A DNA stretch of 60,593 nt from a virus (IMGVR_UViG_3300006920_000048:1-60593); one strand, 5' to 3'. Numbered from the stretch's first letter, positions 48,291-58,517 are shown. The notes: a model not told the origin generated them from the sequence alone. Translations and numbers: made by a program.

Positions 48291-48520
48291 TGTCTTCAGT
48301 AATTCAATCCGTAAAGAATACACAGCTGGGCCTTAAGTCAGGTATCACATCAGGTGTCCAAGCCAGTGTAAAGAACACCCAAAAGAAGCTAAAGCAGGAT
48401 CTTGGTCTAACAGCAAGATTACCTAGATTGGCAGATCCGCTAGGGGCGATACGAGGAGCTGGTGGTACTGTGAGTGCCTTGGACTTCGCTGATGGTACGG
48501 ACTCGGAAGGGTTGCTGTAG
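48290..48520 (+). CDS. Small virion-region protein
   Basis: 76 aa, start in TAATG. Basic helical first half (SVKNTQLGLKSGITSGVQAS), with an internal VKNTQ repeat, then GGTVSALDFADGTDSEG. Not recognised. Confidence 0.6.
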   Translation: MSSVIQSVKNTQLGLKSGITSGVQASVKNTQKKLKQDLGLTARLPRLADPLGAIRGAGGTVSALDFADGTDSEGLL

Positions 48521-48545
48521 ACTTACAAAATAATTGGAGATTGAC

Positions 48546-49523
48546 ATGGCTACACCGAAGGAAGAGATAGATAGAATACTCAATGCTCAGGGTGGTGCCA
48601 AGGTGCCGAATCTCCTGGCTAGAAACACGATTGATGTAAATAACGGAGGGGCTATTCCAGGTAGAGGCATTGGCGCTGATATAGTTAAGGGCGTGAATCT
48701 GGTTGGTAAGATACCCGGAACATTGGCACAACTTACACCGCAGGAGCTTGGTAGAGGTGCTGGAAAAGTCGCCGCTGATATAACTGATGTGGTGACTGGT
48801 GGCCCTGGTCAACGCCTATTAGGTTCCGCTCTTCAGGCAGCAAGACCTGGACTTGTCGCGTTCAATGAGGGCTTTACAGGTCGGACAGCAGGCCAACCAG
48901 CGGCAGGCCCCGATACAGTCCAGCCAACACGACTTGGAGCTGTTGAAACACCGCAAGCCACACAAGTGCAGGAACAGGTACGGGCCGCAGTAGCGCAGCC
49001 ACAGCCAGCGTTCGCTAGACAGCCAGCAGCACGTGACAGCGCTCAAGGATTCCTCGACACGGTTGCCGGAAACAGACAATCACTCATCAACGCTGGCGGC
49101 ATTGATGTGATTAGAGGGATGCAGACATCCATCGACACCCCGCTGCAGTCTAAGTTTGGGTTTACAAGCACGCCGACATCACAACTATCCCCTGGTGGGT
49201 TCCTTGGCGCTCGCAGGATTTCCGAGGCTGGAGGCTCTCCAGCCGTTGCTGCTGCCGCATTACAGGCTGGTGCAACGGAACGATCCGCAGGTATCCGCGC
49301 AGGTGCCGCGATAGAAGCGGCAAGATTGAGGGCAGAGGCTCTGGGTCTAGGTGCTGTCGGCAAACCACCGACGACAGATGCCGGTATAGTGGAGCAAATA
49401 AACTTCAGACTGGCTTCAGGCACTGATGCGAATGGAAACCCTCTTACGCCAGAAGATAGAGCTGTGCTTTTGAGCAATAAGAAGCAGATCCAACAGACCA
49501 ACCCTTCACTAGCGTTCCAATAA
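48546..49523 (+). CDS. Internal virion protein-like
   Basis: Start at ATG 48546 (GGAG seven bases before); an in-frame TTG at 48534 is not needed. The ~325-aa product is Ala/Gly/Gln-rich with helical stretches (ATERSAGIRAGAAIEAARLR). Its first residues ATPKEEIDRIL resemble STPSSELDRLL of the giant protein that follows, which suggests a shared packaging or targeting signal for internal virion proteins. Confidence 0.6.
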   Translation: MATPKEEIDRILNAQGGAKVPNLLARNTIDVNNGGAIPGRGIGADIVKGVNLVGKIPGTLAQLTPQELGRGAGKVAADITDVVTGGPGQRLLGSALQAARPGLVAFNEGFTGRTAGQPAAGPDTVQPTRLGAVETPQATQVQEQVRAAVAQPQPAFARQPAARDSAQGFLDTVAGNRQSLINAGGIDVIRGMQTSIDTPLQSKFGFTSTPTSQLSPGGFLGARRISEAGGSPAVAAAALQAGATERSAGIRAGAAIEAARLRAEALGLGAVGKPPTTDAGIVEQINFRLASGTDANGNPLTPEDRAVLLSNKKQIQQTNPSLAFQ

Positions 49524-49535
49524 GAAGACACCAAT

Positions 49536-52500
49536 ATGTCAACACCATCATCTGAACTTGACAGACTCTTGGGCAGGGCACCAGCAAAGAAGACGACCTC
49601 AACCGACCCTTTGTTAACACCATTGCCAGGATTGCCACCGCCAGCTACAGGTAACGGGTCTATTCTTAATGTTGTTAAGGATCTACCTAAATTTGCATTG
49701 TCTGGTGCCCAGAGTTTAGTGGCTGACACAGGGGCCATTGCCGAGGGCGCAGGTGCGTTCTTGCGTGACCCAACACTTGAGGCAAAGGGCAAGGCTTTCC
49801 GGGAATCTCAGACAGCCAAAATCGCTGAGCGTACTGAGACACTCTCACCAGAGAGTCAGCGTGTAGCAGGGGCAGGTATCACAGATATCGGATTGTTTGG
49901 CGGTAACGTACCCACCGGACAGTTCTTGTTGGGAAAGACAGCTGAACTGTTGCCAGGAACGTTGGCAGGTGGCGCTATAGGTAAAGGCTTACAAATAGCC
50001 ACTAAAGGAGCTATTGGCATTGGCGCTGGATCAGCTGTTGGCGAGTCGTTGGTATCTGCCCCAAGTGGTGCAGCGCAACAGGCTCGCAACATTGACTCCA
50101 CAAGTACAGAACAGTTATTGAAGGACTCTTCACAATTTAAAGCAGCATTTGATAAAAACGCGCATCTTTCTCCTGAAGAGCAGGACGCTGCCGCTCGATC
50201 AGAGTTAAAAGGCTTGGCCATCCCAACAGGTGCCTTGGCTTCAGCTCTGTCAGTGGCAGCAGGTTCTGCACTGGCCAACAGGGTATCCAAAGGAGCGGCT
50301 GGTGGTGTGTTCAGTGAAGCAGCAGATACTGCACAAGGAGTCATTTCTGGTACGCTCGGTGGTGCTAGACGTGAGGCTATACAAGAGGTTGCTCAATCAA
50401 CACTTGAATCAATCGCTGCAGATACCGTCACCGCCAAATTTGTAGATCCGGTAGCAGCGCAGTTGGACGGCATGATTAAGCGTGCAGGATTGGCAGCTCT
50501 TGAAGGTGCTGTGCTTGGTGGAACAGTCGGTGGCGTCATCGGTGGCGTCCAAGGTAAGCTGAATAAGGATGCTGCGAATAAGGTTGAAAAAGCCAGAGAG
50601 ATTGTAAAGGCTCAGGAGGCAGAAGCCAAGAAAGCCGTTGTTGGAGGAACAGCTGAAGCTGGCGCTGCTGCTGAGCCTGCGGCTACGCCACAAGCAACCA
50701 AAACAGCCGGACGTATTGTAAAGCAAGTGCTGGATATTCCAAATGAAAAGTCCAAAGTTGATGTGAATGGCCTGCGTGCCACTGCAGCGACATTAGCAGA
50801 GACTTCGCCTAAAGTGTTTGAAGAGATAGCAAACACTCTTGGGTTCAGTAAGAATATATCAATCGCGGATAAGTTGGAGCAGTTTAACATCGCAGTGGAT
50901 AAGCAATCTGGGCAATCCCCGGACACACGCAACCTATCTGTGGAGCAACGTCAGGCCAGAGAAGCCGCAGCAGCAGAGGCCAATGCAGAACCCCAAGGGT
51001 TGCCTGAAGGTGTAGAGGCCAACACCGTACGGGCTGCGCGTGAGGTTAAAGAAGCTGGGCCACGTCTTCCAAAGTCAACACGTGTTGAGCTTGAAAAGAT
51101 AGCTGCTGATCCTGATCCTATTGCGCGTGCAATAGCGTACAGCGAGGTGGTCAATCGCATAGGTGAAAGTGGTAAGAATCAGAAGGGTTTGGATGCTGCA
51201 GGAATTTTACTGGAAAAAGCACAAGCAGAAGTTCAATCGAATGAAGGTGTTGCACCAGCTGATTTAGCACCTGTAGATATTGCCGAAAAATTGGCGCCAA
51301 AAACTGACCCTGAAGCGGTAGGGTTTGACGATGTTAATTTCCAGACACCTACAGCTGTAAATGGTGAGATCCCATCAATCAACGACATCCCTGCCATACC
51401 GGAGACAGAGAACCTAACAGCTGCCAGTGTCGTGTTGCCGGAGGGCGCTCAATCACCTAACGTGGCAGAGATTGATAGTGCCAGAGCCACAGTGCAGACC
51501 GAAGGCGCTGCTGAGTCACAGGCTGTCGTTGCTGAGCAGGCAGCGGTTATAGAGCAAGCACAGGCTGTTGAGACGGCTGCAGCTGTTGAGCAGGTAGTTG
51601 GTGTAGAGCAAGCACAGGCTACTGAGCAAGTTGCGGAACAAGCTCAAATACTTCCAGAGGCTACCAAAGAGATTGCAGCGAACGCTGCAGTCGAGCAGGA
51701 TGCTCTGACACCGAAATCACTGAAGAGGAAATCAACCAAACAACTAAAGGCTATTGCCGCATCTGTAGGTAGTCAAGTAGAGAGCGACAAAAGGTCAGAA
51801 CTTATCGCCGACATTGTTAGTAGGGCTGAGGTTGGTGCGCCAATACAAGAAGCACCAGCACCAATACAAGAAGCACCAGCGCCATCGTCAGCACAAGATC
51901 CTGTAGTGCAGGTTCCTGGCATAGGTGTTGTAAACACATCCACGCGAAGCTTATCTGGGCTTACAGCCAGATCACTTGGTAGAGTAGCCAAAGCACTTGG
52001 AGTACCTCGTAACAAGGCCAAGAAGACTGAGTTTGTGAAAGCTATTCGTCAAGTGTTGATAGACAGCGTGGCTCCAGCTCCTGTACAACAGGCCGCACAA
52101 CAGGCCGCACAACAGGCCGCACAACCATCGACACCACCAGTAGTGTCAGACGCAGTACTTGCCACGATAACCAAAACACCAACACCTGTTGTGGATAACC
52201 TAGACAGCACACAGATTCGCCCTGAGACTGAGCAGGAGAAACAGCATAGGGTTGAACCTGTGCAAGTTATAACCACACCATTTACTGGCGAGGCTATCAC
52301 TGAGGCACGTATTAAATTCGGTGGCCCTGTGACGAGTGCTGCAGAGCGTGCCAGGAACAGACTAGGCGAGACCCACTTCGGCGATGACATTGAAGATATG
52401 GCAGCGGTTAACGCACTGAATGTTGACATCGAAGGCATGACTCTACCTCAAGCCAAGGAAGCTCTTCTGGCTGAGTTAGCAAGAGTTACTGCGTCAGGAA

Positions 52501-54719
52501 AGAGCATCGCACCTAACAACAGCATACTTTTCGCTGAGAAGAAAGAGCTTACAACTGATGCTGTGGCAAAAATTGCAGATGAGTTGATAAACAGCGCCGC
52601 CCCTGATCAATACGTAGCGTTGAATAATCTGTATCTGAAGTACCCGGATGTGGTTCAAACCCAGCTAGAGCGTGAAGCAAGACAAGCTAACCCGGATCTG
52701 GAAAACGCACTGGTGGAGATAAGCCTGGAACTTGACAAGGCCAACAACATACCACTTGAGTTTGCAGAGGAAGTGCTTGAGGATTACAACTCACTTACAG
52801 ACCAGCAGGCAGAGGACATCTTAATTGAGTCACTGCCAGACACCACCTCCAGAGGTATTCGGGCCAGCTTCTCAGACACTACAAATGGTGCTGGCATGAC
52901 GGTATCCCAGGTTAAAGCAGCGTTGTCCAAGCTGACCGGCCAAGGGTTTGTGCGTATTAATGTTGTCCAATCACAATCTCAACTACCGCCAAACGCCAAG
53001 AAGTTTGTTCAAGAGCAAGGTATTGAGACATCAGTTCGCGGATTGTTTGTACCTGGAGCTACAGCATCTCAAGACAAGATATTCATCATTGCAGAAAACA
53101 TAAAATCTGCTGATGGCGTTGTGTTCGTAGCACTACATGAAGCAGTTCATCGAGGTCTGGTTAAGACATTTGGGCCAAAATTAAGAAAAGTCCTGAACAC
53201 CATTCACGACGGCAATGCGACAGTTCGTGCGCAGGTAGATGCGCGTGTTGCAGCTAATCCAAACACACCTCGATTAACACATACCGAAGAAGTGCTGGCT
53301 GATATGGCCAGAGAAGGCAGCGCCAAAAATCTTAATCAGTGGGACAAGATAGTATCTTTCATTGCCAAGTTCCTGTCCAATTTAGGGTTCACTATACCGA
53401 TATCAGATGCGATTGTTGAACAGGTGGTTGCTGGGGCTAAGCGGTCTGGTCTTGAAGCTGACAACACAAGCATTCCTCAAGACACCGAGGCTTTCATGCG
53501 CCAGACACAAGATATACGTGCCAGCGTCAGACCTGATGATGGGCCGGTGCATACCATGGATAAGGTTGATGGCGTCTTGAATGATATGATCAAGTACGCT
53601 GAGTCATCAGCACCGTCGATAAAAGGCTGGCTGCACAGAAAGAATTTGTACTTCTCCACAGGTGCCCACATAGCTGAATTCTATGGTCGTATCCTTGGTA
53701 AGTTGATGGGGCCACAGGTTAAGGCAGCGATTGACGTGATCGAAGCTGCTAACGGCAGAGCTAGTGCGTTGGTGAACAAGCTGAACAAAGACACCTCCAT
53801 CATTGAGAAAGAGATGTCGGCGTTGTCTGAGAAGAATCAATCAACCTTGTACGAGTTGATGGGCGAGTCTACCCGCATGGGTATTTTCCCTAACAAGCCT
53901 TTTCATGAGCAGGAGTGGCTCACACTTAACCAGGATCGTGCCGATATCGCACGAGCACGAGAACAACATGCCAAACTCGCTGCGATTTACAACAACAACC
54001 CTGAAGTTGCTAAGGTGTATGATCGAGCGTTGGCACACAATAATCGTGATTTCGCTACAGCCTACGCATCTATTCTTAAGACACTGGCATTCTCATTCGA
54101 CGCGCCAGCTAACATCGTCGCAGGGTTAGATCCTAATTTGGAGTTGAGTGTTGATCCAAACATCAGATCTAAGTTTGCTGAAGGTGTCCAGTTGGCAGAG
54201 CTGTGGATGAGAACCCAAGCTGACTTCCAAGGTGCTGAAGCTCTGGTATCCATGCAGGAGTTCAGAACCAACCGAGGCCAAGGCCCGTATTTCCACCTAG
54301 GTAGATTCGGTAGCCACTTCATCCGGTTTAAAGTAGCGAACAATCCTGAAGCTCAGGCAGCAGTGAGTGCTGCACTGGCTGAGACCAAGCAGGATGAGGC
54401 TGCGTACGTGTCTGAAAACGCTGATAGTGTGTTCATGCGATTTGAGCACGAGCAACAACACCTTCAGAATACAGAGCTTCTACAAAAACTTCAAAAGGAT
54501 GGCCATCTTGAATCTATGACATCTGGAAAGCTTGAAGAGAACATGCAGAAGCTGGACACAGGCTCACTCACTTTTGTGCAGAACTTGCTTGGCAGAATTG
54601 ATACCGACATCACGCTGTCTGAAGATCCTGAAGCCTTGAAGATGACCAAGGAGACACTCCGCAGAACGATTGTAGAGATGATGCCTGAAGTAACCGGCAG
54701 CAAACCTTGCCAGACGTAA
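49536..54719 (+). CDS. Giant internal virion protein, N-terminal part, with HExxH motif
   Basis: 1,727 aa. Glycine-zipper, membrane-like segments at ~150-180 (GTLAGGAIGKGLQIATKGAI), ~230-260 and ~320-340; two SAP-like motifs at ~724 (TPKSLKRKSTKQLKAIAASV) and ~805 (ARSLGRVAKALGVP); low-complexity E/Q/A repeats between; a zinc-protease-like ALHEAVHRG at ~1200; then a long helical region. This is the composition of ejection/polyvalent proteins that enter the host with the DNA. It ends at 54719, but the homologous continuation lies in the +1 frame starting before 54727, so the gene is split. Confidence 0.8.
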   Translation: MSTPSSELDRLLGRAPAKKTTSTDPLLTPLPGLPPPATGNGSILNVVKDLPKFALSGAQSLVADTGAIAEGAGAFLRDPTLEAKGKAFRESQTAKIAERTETLSPESQRVAGAGITDIGLFGGNVPTGQFLLGKTAELLPGTLAGGAIGKGLQIATKGAIGIGAGSAVGESLVSAPSGAAQQARNIDSTSTEQLLKDSSQFKAAFDKNAHLSPEEQDAAARSELKGLAIPTGALASALSVAAGSALANRVSKGAAGGVFSEAADTAQGVISGTLGGARREAIQEVAQSTLESIAADTVTAKFVDPVAAQLDGMIKRAGLAALEGAVLGGTVGGVIGGVQGKLNKDAANKVEKAREIVKAQEAEAKKAVVGGTAEAGAAAEPAATPQATKTAGRIVKQVLDIPNEKSKVDVNGLRATAATLAETSPKVFEEIANTLGFSKNISIADKLEQFNIAVDKQSGQSPDTRNLSVEQRQAREAAAAEANAEPQGLPEGVEANTVRAAREVKEAGPRLPKSTRVELEKIAADPDPIARAIAYSEVVNRIGESGKNQKGLDAAGILLEKAQAEVQSNEGVAPADLAPVDIAEKLAPKTDPEAVGFDDVNFQTPTAVNGEIPSINDIPAIPETENLTAASVVLPEGAQSPNVAEIDSARATVQTEGAAESQAVVAEQAAVIEQAQAVETAAAVEQVVGVEQAQATEQVAEQAQILPEATKEIAANAAVEQDALTPKSLKRKSTKQLKAIAASVGSQVESDKRSELIADIVSRAEVGAPIQEAPAPIQEAPAPSSAQDPVVQVPGIGVVNTSTRSLSGLTARSLGRVAKALGVPRNKAKKTEFVKAIRQVLIDSVAPAPVQQAAQQAAQQAAQPSTPPVVSDAVLATITKTPTPVVDNLDSTQIRPETEQEKQHRVEPVQVITTPFTGEAITEARIKFGGPVTSAAERARNRLGETHFGDDIEDMAAVNALNVDIEGMTLPQAKEALLAELARVTASGKSIAPNNSILFAEKKELTTDAVAKIADELINSAAPDQYVALNNLYLKYPDVVQTQLEREARQANPDLENALVEISLELDKANNIPLEFAEEVLEDYNSLTDQQAEDILIESLPDTTSRGIRASFSDTTNGAGMTVSQVKAALSKLTGQGFVRINVVQSQSQLPPNAKKFVQEQGIETSVRGLFVPGATASQDKIFIIAENIKSADGVVFVALHEAVHRGLVKTFGPKLRKVLNTIHDGNATVRAQVDARVAANPNTPRLTHTEEVLADMAREGSAKNLNQWDKIVSFIAKFLSNLGFTIPISDAIVEQVVAGAKRSGLEADNTSIPQDTEAFMRQTQDIRASVRPDDGPVHTMDKVDGVLNDMIKYAESSAPSIKGWLHRKNLYFSTGAHIAEFYGRILGKLMGPQVKAAIDVIEAANGRASALVNKLNKDTSIIEKEMSALSEKNQSTLYELMGESTRMGIFPNKPFHEQEWLTLNQDRADIARAREQHAKLAAIYNNNPEVAKVYDRALAHNNRDFATAYASILKTLAFSFDAPANIVAGLDPNLELSVDPNIRSKFAEGVQLAELWMRTQADFQGAEALVSMQEFRTNRGQGPYFHLGRFGSHFIRFKVANNPEAQAAVSAALAETKQDEAAYVSENADSVFMRFEHEQQHLQNTELLQKLQKDGHLESMTSGKLEENMQKLDTGSLTFVQNLLGRIDTDITLSEDPEALKMTKETLRRTIVEMMPEVTGSKPCQT

Positions 54720-54726
54720 AAACCGC

Positions 54727-56592
54727 TTGGGTTATGATTTGGATATGCGCCGAAGCTTTGTTAAGCGATCTGCTGCCAATGCATTCATGGTTTCACATAA
54801 CACGACTCGGCCTGAGATCATGGGTGGGTTCAACTCGTTTAGAGCCGAGATTAAGAAGATTGAAGGTATAAACACACCGGAATCGGTAAAGACTCACCGA
54901 TTGGCTACAGATGTGCTTAACCACTTGAAAAAGCGGTTGGAGAACAACATGACACCAGTACACGCTCCTACGACGGACGCACTTGCTGCTCTTGGGTACA
55001 CGATGTTCTTGGCAAGTAACCCTCCACACATCCTTGCGAATATGACACAACCTATCCAGACTACACTGCCATTCCTTGGAGGGATGTTCGGGTTTACTAA
55101 AGCTGCTGGAGCCATGTTCAAGGCGTTGGGTGATGCGGTTAAAATTTTGAAAGATACCGTTCGAGGTGGTTACGGCGCTGCTGGTTGGACAGGTATCTTG
55201 GATGCTCACATCTCGGTTGATAGCGCGGATTTGAATGCTGGAGAGAAGGCTGCAATGAATGCGTTCATTGATTCAGGTAGGCTTGAGTTTACTCAGGCTC
55301 ATGGCATTGGTCGTATAGCACAAGGACAGAATGAGAGGCTTAATACTTGGTCAAAAGCCATGGGTGCTGCATCCCATTTCTCAGAAGCGATTAACCGTAT
55401 TGTCACCGGCTTGGCAGCATACAACCTGTCAATGGCGCGGGAGTTGGCCAACGGCAAGAGTCCTGAAGCAGCGCAGGCGGCAGCTACACAATTTGGATTA
55501 ACAGCCATAGGCAAGACACAGTTTTTATATGATACAGAGAATAAGGCTTACGCCTTCTCCAAGGATGGTGTGCTTGGTTCAGTGACACCACTTGCCACAG
55601 GCTTCCAGCAGTTCAATATGCAGATGCTTCAGTTGATATCTGATCTAACACTGCAAGCGTTCGACGGATCACCACAAGAGAAAGGTGAGGCCAAGAGAGC
55701 TATGGCTGGGATGCTGGCTACAACTACTATGCTTGCTGGACTGATTGGGCTACCGTTCATGGCAGTGATTGGCGCTGTTTATGATAGACTTGGTGACGAT
55801 GATGACCCTAATGATCTGCGAGCTGACATGACTGCTTGGCTGTCAAATATTTTCGGTGCTGATGCTACCAACATAATGATGCACGGTGCGGTTGATAAGG
55901 CTCTTGGTGGAACACTCAGCACCAGAGTAGCGTTGTCCGATATCATCCCTTTCTCAAGGTTCCTAGCTGATCGTAGAGAGTTGAAGGACAAGCTGGACTC
56001 TGGCGCTCTAGGTCTTCTAGGGCCATCAGTCGGTGCTGGTGTAAACATTGCGCTTGGTGCAGCCAAGATCGTTGATGGTGATGTGTTCAAAGGTATGGTG
56101 ATGATGTTACCTGCAGGACTTCAAGGCCCGTTGAAAGGCTTTGATCTAGCACAGAATGGATTTACAACTGGTCGTGGTGATCAACTGCCTATATCAGCAA
56201 GCTCCTGGGACACTATGATTCAGACATTGAATTTCAGCCCTACAGTGAAATCAGAGCTACAGCGCAATGTGAGTTCTGAGTTTGTGAGGGATAGCTTGTT
56301 GAACAAGAGAAAATCCCGACTAACACGTGACTTTATTGAAGCACTTGAAACTGGCAACGTTAATGATCAGCAGCGGGTAGGTAAGGAGATCGTAGCTTTC
56401 TTTGTACAAAACCCTGAACGTGGGGTGTTTGATATAGCAGCAGCTGTTAAAGGTAGGGATACTAAGCTGGCTGTAGCACGGGCTACTGAGACTGGTATTC
56501 AAACATCAGCCACACGAGCCGCTAGTGTAATAAACCGTCTACAAGGCAGCATAACCACTAATTTAAAAGAGAGTATAGCAAATGGGCTGTAA
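54727..56592 (+). CDS. Giant internal virion protein, C-terminal part (frame-shifted)
   Basis: 621 aa counted from a TTG at 54727 without a ribosome binding site; the frame is open from 54694. Reading PAANLARRKNRLGYDLDMRR straight after MMPEV of the previous frame gives a natural junction. The protein has MFLASNPPHILANMTQPIQT, a membrane-like TTTMLAGLIGLPFMAVIGAV, and RVALSDIIPFSRFL, features of the C-termini of large (2,000+ aa) phage internal proteins. So it is probably not an independent gene but the second half of the preceding one. Confidence 0.75.
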   Translation: MGYDLDMRRSFVKRSAANAFMVSHNTTRPEIMGGFNSFRAEIKKIEGINTPESVKTHRLATDVLNHLKKRLENNMTPVHAPTTDALAALGYTMFLASNPPHILANMTQPIQTTLPFLGGMFGFTKAAGAMFKALGDAVKILKDTVRGGYGAAGWTGILDAHISVDSADLNAGEKAAMNAFIDSGRLEFTQAHGIGRIAQGQNERLNTWSKAMGAASHFSEAINRIVTGLAAYNLSMARELANGKSPEAAQAAATQFGLTAIGKTQFLYDTENKAYAFSKDGVLGSVTPLATGFQQFNMQMLQLISDLTLQAFDGSPQEKGEAKRAMAGMLATTTMLAGLIGLPFMAVIGAVYDRLGDDDDPNDLRADMTAWLSNIFGADATNIMMHGAVDKALGGTLSTRVALSDIIPFSRFLADRRELKDKLDSGALGLLGPSVGAGVNIALGAAKIVDGDVFKGMVMMLPAGLQGPLKGFDLAQNGFTTGRGDQLPISASSWDTMIQTLNFSPTVKSELQRNVSSEFVRDSLLNKRKSRLTRDFIEALETGNVNDQQRVGKEIVAFFVQNPERGVFDIAAAVKGRDTKLAVARATETGIQTSATRAASVINRLQGSITTNLKESIANGL

Positions 56593-57169
56593 TATAAAAG
56601 AAACTTTCTGTGTTAACAGAGGTGCTACATTCATCAAGCGATTTATGTGGGACAACGGAGTGCTGGTATCAACACCAATTACAGCCATAACCCAATCGGC
56701 TCCTGCGGTTGTTACAGCAGCATCACATGGTCTGGTCAACGGGTGGCGAGCGGCTGTCGTGTCTGCAGGAGGCATGGTTGCGTTAAACAGTCAGAACTTC
56801 CCACCACATACAGCTGACCTTAAGGTGATCACTGTTGTTGATGCCAATAATGTGCAGTTTGATAATGTGAACTCCACTGACTATGCGGCATATACATCAA
56901 GTGGGTTCCTTGTGTCTCGACAGGCTGTCAGCCTCGCCGGTGCCAGTGCCACCATGAATATACGCTCAGCGCCTCAATCAGGTACTATTCTAAAGACACT
57001 GACTTCTTCCCCTGCTGCTGGCATCACGCTTGATGACAGTGCAAAGACAATAACAGTGACGTTCGATACCTTAGCAGAGACCTGGGACTTCGGGTACTTT
57101 GATTTGGAGGTTACACAAGCGTCAGGTGTAATTGTGGAGATATCCAACGGGACTATCCAAATCGAGTAA
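56582..57169 (+). CDS. Virion protein, tail-fibre cassette
   Basis: 195 aa, ATG 56582 overlapping the end of the giant protein. Beta-rich with an Ig-like layout (ITQSAPAVVTAASHGLVNGW, TVVDANNVQFDNV) and the ending SNGTIQIE. This order (G-x-x-V-T, ASH-G-[LY]-x-N-G) is frequent in phage ubiquitin-activating-enzyme-like or baseplate-hub domains of unknown function. Probably structural. Confidence 0.65.
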   Translation: MGCNIKETFCVNRGATFIKRFMWDNGVLVSTPITAITQSAPAVVTAASHGLVNGWRAAVVSAGGMVALNSQNFPPHTADLKVITVVDANNVQFDNVNSTDYAAYTSSGFLVSRQAVSLAGASATMNIRSAPQSGTILKTLTSSPAAGITLDDSAKTITVTFDTLAETWDFGYFDLEVTQASGVIVEISNGTIQIE

Positions 57170-57180
57170 GGAGTATAACA

Positions 57181-58008
57181 ATGCCAAACGACTATAAACT
57201 ACCAGGTCATACAGCGATAAACATAGCTACTGAGGATGTAGGTAGTAGACACTTCACGCTTGTTAAACCAGCTGATGGACTTGAGATTTCCAGAGGTAGT
57301 GTAGCTAATCTATCATCTGTCAACAGGTTTGGGGCAATACAAGCTGTAGGAACTACATATGAGGATGTGTGGTCGCAGGGAGGTACATGGGTTCCACTTG
57401 CAGCAGCAACCACTCTGGCGGTATCATCATCCAACGCTGCTGACACTGCTGCAGGCACAGGTGCGAGGACTTTACGAATACAAGGACTCGATGCTAATTA
57501 TCTTGCAATTTCTGAAGATATTACCCTTGCAGGGTTGACACCAGTAATAACCACTGAACTGTTCTTGTTCGTCAACAGAGCATTTGTTTTGACTGGCGGT
57601 AGTGCTTCGCATAATGTCGGTGTTATCTATATAGTTGATGACAGCGATACACACACTGCAGGGGTTCCAGATACACCGGCCTTGCTCCAAGCATACATAA
57701 TCGCGGCAGAGGGGGAGACGAGATTAGCCAGATACACTATACCGGATTCGGTTGGGGCGTATCTCACATCTCTTTATACAATCGCTGGAGAGAACAAAAT
57801 AATAACATTTCAGTTTTGGAGGTGGGATCATATAAACAGATCACAGCGGATAATGTTTGAGGGTTTAACAACAGATTCCAACATTACTAAAGTATTCCAC
57901 CCTCCTGCCGTGTTGGATGCCAAAACGACCATCCTTGTCCGTACTAAGGTTAGTGTTGGCACAGCAGCGGTGGCGTCAGGGTTTGACATTATTTTGGAGA
58001 GTGCTTAG
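57181..58008 (+). CDS. Structural protein
   Basis: 275 aa, AAGGAG before ATG. The sequence GRFGAIQ-like NRFGAIQAVGTTYEDVWSQG, then RTLRIQGLDANYLAISEDIT and NRAFVLTGGSASHNVGVI, matches a virion-protein type common to many podoviruses. Downstream lies a remnant copy of the end of the preceding gene (58009-58038). Confidence 0.7.
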   Translation: MPNDYKLPGHTAINIATEDVGSRHFTLVKPADGLEISRGSVANLSSVNRFGAIQAVGTTYEDVWSQGGTWVPLAAATTLAVSSSNAADTAAGTGARTLRIQGLDANYLAISEDITLAGLTPVITTELFLFVNRAFVLTGGSASHNVGVIYIVDDSDTHTAGVPDTPALLQAYIIAAEGETRLARYTIPDSVGAYLTSLYTIAGENKIITFQFWRWDHINRSQRIMFEGLTTDSNITKVFHPPAVLDAKTTILVRTKVSVGTAAVASGFDIILESA

Positions 58009-58038
58009 ATACCCAACGGAACTATTCAAATTGAGTAG
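58009..58038 (+). pseudogene. Remnant duplicate of the 56582 gene 3' end
   Basis: ATACCCAACGGAACTATTCA and the following bases through GAGTAG repeat, with six changes in 30, the terminus of the gene that ends at 57169 (encoding P/S-N-G-T-I-Q-I-E then stop). It has no start and is only 30 bases long. Confidence 0.55.
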
Positions 58039-58088
58039 TAATTAGTGTACTATTTGGCTTAACATATTTTTTATCTAGGAGCAATACC

Positions 58089-58517
58089 ATGAGTAAAGGC
58101 GATACATTTGAAAACGATTGGCTGAAGTTAGTGTTTAACGCAACAGCCATTGCCAATTTAGCAGACAACGCGGCGGCATCACCGATAACAAACATCGAAG
58201 TTGCTCTGCACACATCCGATCCAGGTGAGGCTGGTAATCAAACAACCAATGAAGCGACATACACAAGTTACGCACGTGTGTCAGTTGCACGTACCACAGG
58301 TGGTTGGACGGTCACAGGTAACAGCGTCAGTCCTGTTGCAACCATCTCATTCCCAGCAGGTACAGGTGGGTCTGGCACAGTGACCCATTGGTCAGCTGGT
58401 ACGGCAAACACTGGTACAGGTAAGATTATGTACAGTGGCACAGTGACTCCGAACATTGTTACCGGCAGTGGTGTCACACCCCAATTGACTACAGCCTCTA
58501 CTATCACAGAAGATTAA
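58089..58517 (+). CDS. Phage tail-fibre-cassette protein
   Basis: 142 aa, TAGGAG before ATG. The block VALHTSDPGEAGNQTTNEAT, then YARVSVAR and ISFPAGTGGSGTVTHWSAG, is a well-known conserved phage virion protein found next to tail fibres. Function not established; likely structural. Confidence 0.8.
   Translation: MSKGDTFENDWLKLVFNATAIANLADNAAASPITNIEVALHTSDPGEAGNQTTNEATYTSYARVSVARTTGGWTVTGNSVSPVATISFPAGTGGSGTVTHWSAGTANTGTGKIMYSGTVTPNIVTGSGVTPQLTTASTITED

Noticed and set aside
49043-49792. 249-codon leftward frame opposite two virion genes
   Set aside because: Overlaps two well-supported rightward genes completely; no ribosome binding site and low-complexity sequence.
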